NCBI GenBank assembly: GCA_016293645.1
Contig: JAEDDW010000002.1
Span: 1-64,000, forward strand
Reading direction: 5' to 3'
Origin: Treponema sp.
Lineage (GTDB): Bacteria; Spirochaetota; Spirochaetia; Treponematales; Treponemataceae
DNA: 64,000 nucleotides
Positions 35,976 to 44,463 of the stretch are shown piece after piece (positions within the stretch are counted from its first letter, which is position 1; every line of letters starts with the position of its first letter). The translations under genes and the position numbers were made by a program. The notes beneath the pieces were generated by a model. It was not told the DNA's origin and searched no databases. It was given only the letters and a program-made list of their open reading frames with translations.

Positions 35976-36651
35976 TAAAGTCGTACTTGAACTGAAAGAT
36001 GTCTGCAAAAATTATTTTTCAGGCGGAACGGAACTTAAAATACTCTCAAACCTTAATCTTTCTCTTTGTGCCGGTCAGCGATGTGTAATCGTAGGTAAAA
36101 GCGGATGCGGAAAATCTACCTTGCTGAATATGATCGGTGGCCTTGATACCGTGACTTCAGGATCAGTCATTATCAACAACACTGACATGAAAGATATGAA
36201 TACAAAGCAGATGAATGACTTCAGAAAAAAAAGTCTTGGATTGATTTTCCAGTTCCATTATCTGCTTAAAGATTTCACTGCTGCCGAAAATATTTTTCTC
36301 CCGGCCTATATGGCAGGCATGAAAAGGAAAGATGCCATGGAAAAAGCAAATGCACTTATCGATGAAGTCGGACTTTTTGAAAGAAAAGACCATCTTCCTT
36401 CTCAGCTTTCTGGTGGCGAAAGACAGAGAGTTGCCGTTGCAAGAAGTCTTGTGAATGATCCTGAATTGATTCTCGCAGATGAACCTACGGGTAATCTTGA
36501 TCCTGAAAATGCACTCATCATCGGGGACATGCTTTTTTCTTTGTCAGAAAAATTCAATAAAACTCTTGTCCTCGTTACCCATGACATGAATCTTGCTTCA
36601 AAAGGTGATGTCAGATATTCCCTTGAAAATGGAGCTCTCGTTGAGAAATGA
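35968..36651 (+). CDS. lolD: Lipoprotein-releasing ABC transporter ATPase
   Basis: A 227-residue ABC ATPase of the LolD/MacB class. The Walker A is GKSGCGKST (43-51), the signature LSGGERQRVAVARSL (about 147), and the Walker B LILADEPTGNLD. It drives lipoprotein extraction by the flanking LolC/E permeases. Its reading frame overlaps both neighbours (8 bp with lolC, 4 bp with lolE), indicating a single coupled operon. Confidence 0.93.
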   Translation: MNDKVVLELKDVCKNYFSGGTELKILSNLNLSLCAGQRCVIVGKSGCGKSTLLNMIGGLDTVTSGSVIINNTDMKDMNTKQMNDFRKKSLGLIFQFHYLLKDFTAAENIFLPAYMAGMKRKDAMEKANALIDEVGLFERKDHLPSQLSGGERQRVAVARSLVNDPELILADEPTGNLDPENALIIGDMLFSLSEKFNKTLVLVTHDMNLASKGDVRYSLENGALVEK

Positions 36652-37991
36652 ACATAGCCTGCAGTTTTTTATATGCCAGAAAAGTTTTTTTCTCACACGG
36701 TGCATCAGGGGGCGGTGCTTCCATTGGACACAGATCTTTGCTTGGGGCTGTAATCTGCATAGCTGTCAGTCTTGTTCCTCTTGTTGCGCTGACTTCTGTC
36801 AGTTCTGGTATGATTTCCGGCATGACTGGCCGCATGATTCATCTTTCCACTCATGACATTCAGGTTGCCGTTCCGTCTGATTGTGAATCTCTTTCTTCTT
36901 CTGGATCCTTTATTGAACTTTCGAAGAAGTTTTCCGGTGTTGATGGCGTGATCAATGTCCATCCTGAAGTGCAGGGAATGGCTCTTGCGACGGGAAAATC
37001 CTATAGGACCGGAGCCACCTTCCGTGGTGTTAGAAAAGATGTCTTTGATGTGGATCCATATTTCGCAGCTTTGTTTTCCATTGTAGAAGGGTCTCCCGAT
37101 TTATCAAAGAAACGCAGTGCGGTCATTGGACAGAAACTTTCAGAAATTCTTGATGTTCATCCTGGTGATGCCTTAAGGCTCATTACAATGAATTCAGACG
37201 GAACAAAATTTGTTCCAAAAGTTTCATCGTTCACCGTAACCGGTGTTGTCTCCTGCGGCTATCAGGAACTGGATGCCTTGTGGGTTTTTATTCCGCTGGA
37301 AGATGCCTTTGGTGCGGTTGCCGCTTCTTCTTCAAGATTTGTCATTGGCCTTGAGACGGAAGATTCATTCAGTAAAAAGCTTTTTGAGATATGTTCTGCG
37401 GTGAGAATTAAACTTCTTTCCGATCCCTTGCTTGCCGCTAGCGAAGTAGAAACCTGGCAGCAGGCCAATGCTTCCCAGTTTGAAAATTTCGCATCGACGA
37501 AAGCCCTTCTCATTGTCATCATGTTTGCCATAATTCTGGTCGCATGCATAAATATAAGTTCTTCAATCGTAATGATCGTCATGGAAAGACGAAAAGAGAT
37601 TGCCATACTCAAAAGCAGTGGAGCTTCTTCCGGTGAAATTACGATGGCCTTTGTGTTCGTAGGTCTTCTTGCAGGAGGCTTTGGAATTCTTGCAGGAGTT
37701 CCATCTGGAATCATTGTCTCTGTATTCATAAATTCTATAATCGCAGGTCTGGAAAAAATCATGAACGCATCTGTCGGTTTTGTATATATGATTTTCAATG
37801 GTGGAGAAAATTTTTCAGGATTAAAGATCCTTGATCCAGCTTTCTATCTGCAGGAAATTCCAGTTAACATACCTTCAGCTGAAATTTTTCTCATAGTGGT
37901 TCTCACTATACTTTTGTCTCTTGTAATGTCCATCGTCCCGTCCATAAAAGCCGGAAGATCCAAAATAATCGAAGTCCTGAAAAAAAGCTGA
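36648..37991 (+). CDS. lolE: Lipoprotein-releasing ABC permease, LolC/E family (second copy)
   Basis: A 447-residue permease with the same four-helix plan as lolC: an N-terminal helix (AVICIAVSLVPLVALTSVSSGM), a periplasmic domain, and C-terminal helices beginning ALLIVIMFAIILVACINISSS. Compared with lolC it has a longer segment (about 375-405, VGFVYMIFNGGENFSGLKILDP) between the last helices. It likely forms a heterodimer with LolC, as in enterobacteria, rather than the homodimeric LolF arrangement. The ATG overlaps the lolD stop. Confidence 0.9.
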   Translation: MNIACSFLYARKVFFSHGASGGGASIGHRSLLGAVICIAVSLVPLVALTSVSSGMISGMTGRMIHLSTHDIQVAVPSDCESLSSSGSFIELSKKFSGVDGVINVHPEVQGMALATGKSYRTGATFRGVRKDVFDVDPYFAALFSIVEGSPDLSKKRSAVIGQKLSEILDVHPGDALRLITMNSDGTKFVPKVSSFTVTGVVSCGYQELDALWVFIPLEDAFGAVAASSSRFVIGLETEDSFSKKLFEICSAVRIKLLSDPLLAASEVETWQQANASQFENFASTKALLIVIMFAIILVACINISSSIVMIVMERRKEIAILKSSGASSGEITMAFVFVGLLAGGFGILAGVPSGIIVSVFINSIIAGLEKIMNASVGFVYMIFNGGENFSGLKILDPAFYLQEIPVNIPSAEIFLIVVLTILLSLVMSIVPSIKAGRSKIIEVLKKS

Positions 37992-38009
37992 ACTGAAACT
38001 TCGCGGATT

Positions 38010-38038
38010 TTGAATTTTTCCCCATTATGTTGTATATT
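38010..38038 (+). promoter_or_regulatory. Promoter of mcsA-mcsB-clpC
   Basis: TTGAAT (38010-38015), a 17-bp spacer and TATATT (38033-38038). The ATG follows 24 bp later behind GAGGGG, so this transcript has a normal short leader. No CtsR-type direct repeat or CIRCE inverted repeat is obvious. Confidence 0.6.
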
Positions 38039-38062
38039 TAAGATGACTATTAGAGGGGAAAA

Positions 38063-38599
38063 ATGATCTGCGACTTTTGTCATGAACGTGAAGCCGTAAT
38101 TTTTATGGAACAGATGACCGGTATTGGTCAGCGGCGGAAAATAAACATTTGTCTTGAATGCGCAATGGAAAGAGGAATCTCTCCTGATCCTAAGAATATA
38201 GAATCTTCAATTGGAAATCTTTTCAAGGAACTTGCAGACGTATCAAAAAAAATCTCTGAAAAGGAAAACAGGATTTGTCCTGTCTGCGGGACTTCTCTTG
38301 GTGAAATAAGAAAAACTGGAAAAGCCGGATGTCCCGAATGTTATGCTATTTTTAAAAATGACATCAGACAGATGCTTGAGAACAACGGTGTCAAAGATGT
38401 CTTCAAGGGAACAATGCCTGCAAGGCTTTCAACAATTCATTCCGTTTTGAATGACCGCGTTATTCTGCAGAACAAACTCAACGATGCCTTGAGCCGAGAA
38501 GATTATGAAAAGGCTGCCATGTACAGGGACTACCTGAAAGCTCTTGAAAAGCAATCTGTTTCTGACGGATCTGAAAATGGTCAGGAGGAATCGGATTAA
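38063..38599 (+). CDS. mcsA: McsA-like zinc-binding protein with UVR domain
   Basis: A 178-residue protein. The N-terminal half has four CxxC pairs (CDFC, CLEC, CPVC and CPEC), predicted to bind two zinc ions. The C-terminal UVR domain (LNDALSREDYEKAAMYRDYLKALEK) is the coiled-coil partner-binding motif also found in UvrB and ClpC. In Firmicutes McsA activates the arginine kinase McsB and acts as a ClpC adaptor. The gene overlaps mcsB by one base and leads the operon. The ctsR repressor that usually precedes it in Firmicutes is missing. Confidence 0.9.
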   Translation: MICDFCHEREAVIFMEQMTGIGQRRKINICLECAMERGISPDPKNIESSIGNLFKELADVSKKISEKENRICPVCGTSLGEIRKTGKAGCPECYAIFKNDIRQMLENNGVKDVFKGTMPARLSTIHSVLNDRVILQNKLNDALSREDYEKAAMYRDYLKALEKQSVSDGSENGQEESD

Positions 38600-39711
38600 T
38601 GGCACGAAAAAAAACTTCACCTGGTAATGATGCCTGGTACGCCATGGGTGGGCAGATGCAGGATGTGGTTGTTTCTTCAAAAGTTGAGCTCCACAGGAAT
38701 CTTGCGAATTTCCCTTTTTCTCCAAAACTTCATGACTCTGAAAGCGAAAGAATTCAGTCCATCGTTTTTGATGCTTTCAACTTGATGAGTGATGCTGATT
38801 CCTATCAGATAGTTCCTGTAGACAAGCTGGATGATGTTGGAAAGAAGATCATGCAGGAAAGAGGAATCCTCGATGAATATGAGGGACGCAATGCCGGCAT
38901 AATCCTTAGGAACGATGGAATCATTTCATGCACTGTCAACACTGACGACCATGTGGTTGTTTCTTCTTTTCTTTCCGGTCTTGGAATCGATGAACTCACA
39001 AGAAATGTCTATCTCATTGACTGTGAACTTCAGAAGCACGTGCAGTTTGCCGCAAGCTATGACTTTGGATATCTTACACGATTTCTGCTGAACTCAGGAA
39101 GCGGACTTGGCCTTTCCGTGAATCTTCATCTGCCTGCATGTTCACTCATGCAGAATGTAGGTGAAATTGCGGAGAAAGTTTCCAGGGAAGGTTTTGTCCT
39201 AAGTGAGCGCTATGGTTCAGGCGGAAATGAAAATCTAAGTGGATACGGAAGCTACGGGTCGGCGCTTGGAGCCTACTATAAGCTTACGACAAAAAGCAGT
39301 GCCAGCGGTACGGAGGTTGAACAGATGGCTTCCATGCAGATCGCAGTTCAGAATCTGATCAAGGAAGAACGTTCCGCAAGAAAAAAATGCCGCAGTGACC
39401 ATGTTACTGAAATTGCAAATTATTCATACAGAGCATTGGCTCTTGCTAAGGCAAGTTTCTTCATAAATCTCAGGGAAGCTGTCGATATTATAAGTGGAAT
39501 TAAATTCGGTGTGGACATGGGCATAATTGAAGGTATCGATGATACTGAACTCCATGCTCTTTTATACCGGATTCAGGAAGGACATCTTGAATATGTTTTG
39601 AATTCCGGAAAATTCAAATTCGAAAAAGACATTCAGGATAACAGAAAAAAACAGATAGAACGCTTAAGGGCTTTGATTCTGCAGGAATCTTTTGAAAAGA
39701 TTGACAGGTAA
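38599..39711 (+). CDS. mcsB: McsB-family protein with degenerate guanidino-kinase site (probable pseudokinase)
   Basis: A 370-residue protein colinear with McsB/ATP:guanido phosphotransferases but with most catalytic signatures altered. The family SSRVRxxR nucleotide motif is SSKVELHRNL (26-35). NEEDHxR is NTDDHVVV (114-121). CPTNxGTxxRAS is FLLNSGSGLGLS (162-173), losing the reactive Cys and an Arg. RGxxGE is SERYGSGG (202-209). Only the His of the NEEDH motif and the overall fold pattern remain. It is therefore likely to be unable to phosphorylate arginine and may serve as a structural partner of McsA and ClpC. The position between mcsA and clpC is conserved with active systems. An unusual kinase mechanism cannot be excluded. 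Confidence 0.85.
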   Translation: MARKKTSPGNDAWYAMGGQMQDVVVSSKVELHRNLANFPFSPKLHDSESERIQSIVFDAFNLMSDADSYQIVPVDKLDDVGKKIMQERGILDEYEGRNAGIILRNDGIISCTVNTDDHVVVSSFLSGLGIDELTRNVYLIDCELQKHVQFAASYDFGYLTRFLLNSGSGLGLSVNLHLPACSLMQNVGEIAEKVSREGFVLSERYGSGGNENLSGYGSYGSALGAYYKLTTKSSASGTEVEQMASMQIAVQNLIKEERSARKKCRSDHVTEIANYSYRALALAKASFFINLREAVDIISGIKFGVDMGIIEGIDDTELHALLYRIQEGHLEYVLNSGKFKFEKDIQDNRKKQIERLRALILQESFEKIDR

Positions 39712-39724
39712 CAGGGGATAAAAC

Positions 39725-42280
39725 ATGTACGAGAATTTTTCGCCAAGAGCACGAAGACTGCTTGTGGCTTTGGCTCAGGATGAAGCTTATTACTCAGGCA
39801 GCAAGGTCATAGAGCCGGAACATATAATGCTTGCCTTGCTTAAATCCGCAGATGGGCTGGGGTACATTGTCCTTCAGCATCTCAGGATAAATGTCCTTAC
39901 ACTTCAGCTTGCCATCGAGCAGAGCTTCAAAAGCCGCCGTCAGGATGAAGAACTCAAGTCAATTCCAAATTCAGAGAGGACTGAAAAATTCCTCAAACAG
40001 TGTGCTTTTGTAGCAAAGACAATAGGTACTGATTACATCGGAACTGAACATATGGTTCTGGCAGCCGTTACTGAGGAGCATTCCCTTTTGTGGTCCTATT
40101 TCAGAAAAGCCGGAATCTCCATCGATCAGGTCAAGAAATCAGTCGTTGAGATAGAAAGAAAAATCCCTTCGTCGGCAGCGTCTGAAGACAACCAGTCGGA
40201 TGGTGGAAATTTCATAAATGAAAAGGCTGTTCCGTTTATGGCTGATGGAAGTGCACAGCAGAAGAAAAAGAAGAATGAAAGTCTCCTCGACCAGTTTTCC
40301 CGAGATCTTACTGTTGCTGCGGCTGAAGGACTCCTTGATCCTGTCGTTGGTCGTGACAAGGAAGTTCTGCGTACAGTCCAGATCTTAAGTCGCCGTTCAA
40401 AAAACAATCCAGTCCTCATAGGAGAACCTGGTGTTGGTAAGACTGCCATTGTCGAAGGTCTTGCACAGAGAATCGACAAGGGAAATGTTCCAGTCGATCT
40501 CTTGAACAAGCGTGTGCTCCAGCTTGATCTTGCCGCCATGATTGCCGGAACAAAATACCGTGGAGAATTCGAGGAACGCCTTAAGCGCGTAATGAAGGAA
40601 ATAAAGGAAGCAAAGAATATAATTCTTTTTATTGATGAACTTCATACCATCATTGGTGCCGGTGGGCCTGAAGGAAGCATGGATGCCGGAAACATGATCA
40701 AGCCTGCCTTGAGCCGTGCTGAGCTTCAGATCATCGGTGCGACTACGACAAAAGAATATAGAAAGTATTTTGAAAAAGACAGTGCTCTTGTCAGAAGATT
40801 CCAGACTGTCCGTGTCGAAGAACCTTCAGAAGACGAGACAGAAAAAATTCTACTTGGCCTCAAGGGAAAATATGAAGAGTACCATCATGTGAAATATGAT
40901 GATGATGTAATTCCGTTGATCGTAAAGTATTCCAAAAGATACATCAACGAAAGATTCCTTCCGGATAAAGCTCTTGATATTCTTGATGAGGCAGGGGCTG
41001 CAAAGAAAATTCTTGAGGATACACGTCCTGAAGAACTTGAGAAACTTGAGCTTGAATATTCAAGATTGAACGAGGAAAAACGCGATCTGGTTGCTTCCCA
41101 GGAATATGAAAAGGCAGCCTGGGTCAGGGATAAGGTCAACAGTCTCAGGTGCCAGATCGATGAATTGAACAGAAAATGGAAGTCTGAGGATGGAAGCAAA
41201 AACCGCATTGTGAATGCAGAAGATATCTGCAGGATCATTTCTTCCATGACTGGAATTGATGTTTCAAAACTGGATGACGGAAAATCGTCAAGACTGCTCA
41301 ATATGGAAAAGGAGATCCATCGGGAGGTCATCGGTCAGAACGAAGCCGTAAACCTTATAAGCAGTGCCGTTCGCCGCAACAGGGCAGGTGTTTCTTCCGG
41401 CCGTAGACCTATGGGATCCTTCATTTTCCTTGGCCCTACAGGTGTTGGAAAAACTCAGCTTGCAAAAAGTCTTGCAAAATTCCTTTTTGGAACTGAAGAT
41501 GCCCTTATCCGTGTGGATATGAGCGACTACATGGAAAAGCAGAATGCCTCACGTCTTGTCGGTGCACCACCGGGATATGTAGGATATGAAGAAGGCGGAA
41601 TGCTTACTGAACAGGTAAGACAGCATCCGTATTCCGTAGTGCTTCTTGATGAGATTGAGAAGGCACACCATGACATTTTCAATCTTCTCCTTCAGATGCT
41701 TGAGGAAGGTGAACTCAAGGACAACCTTGGGCATACGGTTTCTTTCCGCAACTGTCTTGTCATCATGACAAGCAATGCCGGAGCAAGAGAAATCACTGCT
41801 GACAGCCGCATGGGATTCTCTACTGTCAAGGAAGGTGTCCTTCCTTATGAAGACATCAAGGCAAGTGCCATGGAAGAACTCAAACGCATCATGTCGCCGG
41901 AGCTTTTGAACCGTGTAGATGATGTCGTTGTGTTCAATGCTCTTTCGAAAGAAGAAGTGGACAACATTCTTGACATTCAGCTTGCTGATCTTCAGAAAAG
42001 ACTTGATGAAAAAAGCATCTGTCTTGAAGTAAAATCCAAGGCAAGGGATTATCTTGTTGAAAACGGATATGATCCAGCCATGGGTGCCCGTCCTATGCGC
42101 CGTTTGATCCAGAGGGAAATTGAAGACCCTCTTTCAATTCTTCTTCTTGAGAATTCGGAATTTGCGGATGAGAAAAAGAGCAGGACCGTTGTTCTTGATC
42201 ATACAGGAGATAAACTCTCTCTTAAGATCAAGAAGTCAAAGTCAAAAATCGTAAAACAGCAGGAAGAACTTCTTGTGTGA
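39725..42280 (+). CDS. clpC: AAA+ unfoldase ClpC
   Basis: An 851-residue Hsp100 protein. A double Clp_N domain (1-145) retains the PEH and TEH glutamates at the positions that bind phospho-arginine in B. subtilis ClpC. The first AAA+ module has GEPGVGKTA (about 233). The middle domain with a UVR motif ([15 protein letters not shown], about 460) marks ClpC rather than ClpA. The second AAA+ module has GPTGVGKTQ (about 570). It unfolds substrates for ClpP; the ClpP gene is not in the window. mcsB ends 13 bp before. Clp_N phospho-arginine pockets beside a degenerate McsB are a curious combination. Confidence 0.95.
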   Translation: MYENFSPRARRLLVALAQDEAYYSGSKVIEPEHIMLALLKSADGLGYIVLQHLRINVLTLQLAIEQSFKSRRQDEELKSIPNSERTEKFLKQCAFVAKTIGTDYIGTEHMVLAAVTEEHSLLWSYFRKAGISIDQVKKSVVEIERKIPSSAASEDNQSDGGNFINEKAVPFMADGSAQQKKKKNESLLDQFSRDLTVAAAEGLLDPVVGRDKEVLRTVQILSRRSKNNPVLIGEPGVGKTAIVEGLAQRIDKGNVPVDLLNKRVLQLDLAAMIAGTKYRGEFEERLKRVMKEIKEAKNIILFIDELHTIIGAGGPEGSMDAGNMIKPALSRAELQIIGATTTKEYRKYFEKDSALVRRFQTVRVEEPSEDETEKILLGLKGKYEEYHHVKYDDDVIPLIVKYSKRYINERFLPDKALDILDEAGAAKKILEDTRPEELEKLELEYSRLNEEKRDLVASQEYEKAAWVRDKVNSLRCQIDELNRKWKSEDGSKNRIVNAEDICRIISSMTGIDVSKLDDGKSSRLLNMEKEIHREVIGQNEAVNLISSAVRRNRAGVSSGRRPMGSFIFLGPTGVGKTQLAKSLAKFLFGTEDALIRVDMSDYMEKQNASRLVGAPPGYVGYEEGGMLTEQVRQHPYSVVLLDEIEKAHHDIFNLLLQMLEEGELKDNLGHTVSFRNCLVIMTSNAGAREITADSRMGFSTVKEGVLPYEDIKASAMEELKRIMSPELLNRVDDVVVFNALSKEEVDNILDIQLADLQKRLDEKSICLEVKSKARDYLVENGYDPAMGARPMRRLIQREIEDPLSILLLENSEFADEKKSRTVVLDHTGDKLSLKIKKSKSKIVKQQEELLV

Positions 42281-42332
42281 TTTTTCAAGAATTATGGAAA
42301 GCCTTTGGAGACGCATGTATTCAGAGGCTTTC

Positions 42333-42361
42333 TTGACATTGATTTCATGAAATGATATATT
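42333..42361 (+). promoter_or_regulatory. Strong promoter ahead of rimP-nusA-infB-rbfA
   Basis: A consensus TTGACA (42333-42338), a 17-bp spacer and TATATT (42356-42361). A palindrome TCACATTGTGA (42366-42376) sits at the predicted transcription start. The promoter lies upstream of an intrinsic terminator, which any rimP transcript must cross. Confidence 0.7.
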
Positions 42362-42390
42362 TTCGTCACATTGTGATTAACCTTAGAACT

Positions 42391-42418
42391 GAGCCCTTCC
42401 AAAAGGCTCTTTTTTTTT
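42391..42418 (+). terminator. Intrinsic terminator between the rimP-operon promoter and rimP
   Basis: GAGCC (42391-42395) pairs with GGCTC (42405-42409), followed by nine T (42410-42418). It may end clpC mRNA. Because a strong promoter begins 58 bp upstream, it could also be an attenuator or the end of a roughly 50-nt RNA. Confidence 0.75.
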
Positions 42419-42451
42419 GGTGTTTCAGTTATTTGCAAACAGAGGTATAAA

Positions 42452-42919
42452 TTGGAATATACTCCATTATCAAGTATTCCCCATTTCAAGGAATGTTCTG
42501 CTGTGGTTGCGGCAGAAGGTCTGAAGCTTGTGGAACTCCAGATTGTTCCGCAGAAAACCCTGACAAAAATTTCGGCTGTGATAGCTTCTGAGGATCCGTC
42601 AAAGGATGTTGGCGTCTCAGACTGTTCTAAGGCTCACCGTGCATTGGCACCAAAACTGATGGCGCTTCTGAACAAGACGGAAGATGACATCGCGATGGAA
42701 GTCTGTTCCCCTGGAATTGAACGCAACATAAGAAATGCTGCTGAGTTTGAGATTTTTCAGGGTCGTGAGGTTCGTGTATGGGACAAGAACATCAGCGATT
42801 GGTCAGCCGGAACCATAAAGAAATCGGATGACAGGTCTGTGACTCTTGTTTCAGAAGACGGAACTGAAAACACTTTCAATTATCCGGACATAGCAAAAGC
42901 AAAATTTATCCATATTTAA
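42452..42919 (+). CDS. rimP: Ribosome maturation factor RimP
   Basis: A 155-residue protein needed for 30S subunit maturation. The N-terminal domain contains GLKLVELQIVPQKTLTKISAVI, then the VSDCSKAHRAL and the family-typical MEVCSPGIERNIRN segment (canonical form xVSSPGLDRPL). A small C-terminal SH3-like domain follows. The start is TTG at 42452, supported by AGAGGT 6 nt upstream; no nearby in-frame ATG fits. It heads the conserved rimP-nusA-infB-rbfA order. Confidence 0.92.
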   Translation: MEYTPLSSIPHFKECSAVVAAEGLKLVELQIVPQKTLTKISAVIASEDPSKDVGVSDCSKAHRALAPKLMALLNKTEDDIAMEVCSPGIERNIRNAAEFEIFQGREVRVWDKNISDWSAGTIKKSDDRSVTLVSEDGTENTFNYPDIAKAKFIHI

Positions 42920-42955
42920 CTATAAAAAGAAGAATCAGATTAGGAGAAAATCAAA

Positions 42956-44437
42956 ATGGCTAAGAAAACAAAGAAAGAAACATCAGAACCGATTGGTGAT
43001 ATTATCCGTGCACTCGCTGCAGAGAAGGGAATCGACGAAACAGCTGTGAAGGCTACTGTTACAAAGATGATCACAGCCGCATATCAGAAATCATTCGGAA
43101 AGAATTACGACAACTGTATTGTAGATATTTCCGATGACCTTTCTCAGATCAATGTCTATGCGGAAAAAACAGTTGTTGACGGTGTTTATGATCCAGTCAT
43201 TGAAATTGAACTTGAAGAAGCAAAACAGCTTGAACCAAGTGCTGAAGTAGATGATGTTCTTCATATTCCGCTTGATCCAAAGACAGATTTCCAGCGTGGT
43301 GCCGTATCTGTAGGTAAGCAGGAAGCCCACAAGGATCTCAGCGAGAATTCAAGCAAAAAACTTATTGATGAATACAAGGACAAGATCGGTGAGACAATCA
43401 TCGGTTATTTCCAGCGTTCTTATAAAGACAACATCTATGTTGATCTTGGTGGAAAGGTTGAAGGTGTCCTTCCAAAGAAATACCAGAGTCCAAGGGAAAT
43501 TTACGAAAACAAGTCTGACAGAATCAAGGCACTCATCAAGGAAGTAAAGAAGGTTTCTTCAGGAGTTCAGGTAATCTTGAGCCGTACTGATGAGAATCTT
43601 GTACGCAATATTCTTGAAGGTGAAGTTACAGAAATCCAGGACGGAATCGTTGTGATCAACAGCATTGCTCGTGAAGCAGGATACCGCACAAAGATCGCCG
43701 TTTCATCTACAAAGATGGATGTTGATCCGGTTGGTGCATGTGTCGGTCTCAAGGGTGTTCGCATCCAGAATGTAATCCGCGAGCTGGAAGGTGAAAAGAT
43801 TGATGTCCTCCGCTATGATGAAGATCCTCATGTATTCATCAAGAATGCCCTTTCTCCAGCTGAAGTCCTCCAGGTAATCATCAAGGATTCTGAAAAGCGT
43901 GAGGCACTTGCAATCGTTTCTGACGAGAACTTCTCGATTGCGATCGGTAAGCAGGGACAGAATGTTCGTCTTGCAAACAGACTCTGCAACTGGATTGTTG
44001 ATGTCAAGACAGAATCTCAGGCTGCTGAACTTGACCTTACAGAAAACTATACTGCCAAGGCAGATGCTGAAAGGCTTTTTGCTGATGCTGCGGAAGATGA
44101 AGAAATCACATCAATCACACAGCTTCCTGGCGTTGATGCTGCGGCTGCTGAAATCCTTAAGGCTGCAGGATTCGACGATATTGAAGCATTCATTACTGCT
44201 TATGAAGACGGTTCTTTGAGCAATGTTGAAGGCGTAACTCAGGAACAGCTTGATAAGATCAATTCCATCATCGGTGAATATGTAGAATTCGAAGATGAAG
44301 AAAGCGTTGAAACTGAGGCTGCTGAAGAAAGTGATTCGGAAGAAGAATACTTCTGTCCTGAATGTGGCGCAAAAATTACACCTGACATGACAAAGTGTCC
44401 AAATTGTGGTGTAGAGTTCTCATTTGAAGAAGAATAA
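42956..44437 (+). CDS. nusA: Transcription factor NusA with extra C-terminal zinc ribbon
   Basis: A 493-residue NusA that modulates pausing, termination and antitermination. The order is N-terminal RNAP-binding domain (1-130), S1 domain (around 135-200, GYFQRSYKDNIYVDLGGKVEGVLP), and KH domains (ending IAIGKQGQNVRLANRLCNWIVDV). A helix-hairpin-helix region follows (ITQLPGVDAAAAEILKAAGF), then an acidic linker. The last 29 residues form a zinc-ribbon pattern with Cys467, Cys470, Cys481 and Cys484 (CPEC and CPNC), which is not part of the usual NusA architecture. GGAGAA precedes the ATG. Confidence 0.95.
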   Translation: MAKKTKKETSEPIGDIIRALAAEKGIDETAVKATVTKMITAAYQKSFGKNYDNCIVDISDDLSQINVYAEKTVVDGVYDPVIEIELEEAKQLEPSAEVDDVLHIPLDPKTDFQRGAVSVGKQEAHKDLSENSSKKLIDEYKDKIGETIIGYFQRSYKDNIYVDLGGKVEGVLPKKYQSPREIYENKSDRIKALIKEVKKVSSGVQVILSRTDENLVRNILEGEVTEIQDGIVVINSIAREAGYRTKIAVSSTKMDVDPVGACVGLKGVRIQNVIRELEGEKIDVLRYDEDPHVFIKNALSPAEVLQVIIKDSEKREALAIVSDENFSIAIGKQGQNVRLANRLCNWIVDVKTESQAAELDLTENYTAKADAERLFADAAEDEEITSITQLPGVDAAAAEILKAAGFDDIEAFITAYEDGSLSNVEGVTQEQLDKINSIIGEYVEFEDEESVETEAAEESDSEEEYFCPECGAKITPDMTKCPNCGVEFSFEEE

Positions 44438-44463
44438 GGTAGAGAAGAGGATAATAGTAGAGT

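Noticed and set aside
38599..39711. mcsB as a decayed pseudogene
   Set aside because: The frame is intact, full length and coupled to mcsA and clpC, so only the catalytic residues have changed.
42366..42376. TCACATTGTGA as a CRP binding site
   Set aside because: The half-sites are in inverted order and too close for a CRP site. It may be only a short palindrome at the transcription start.
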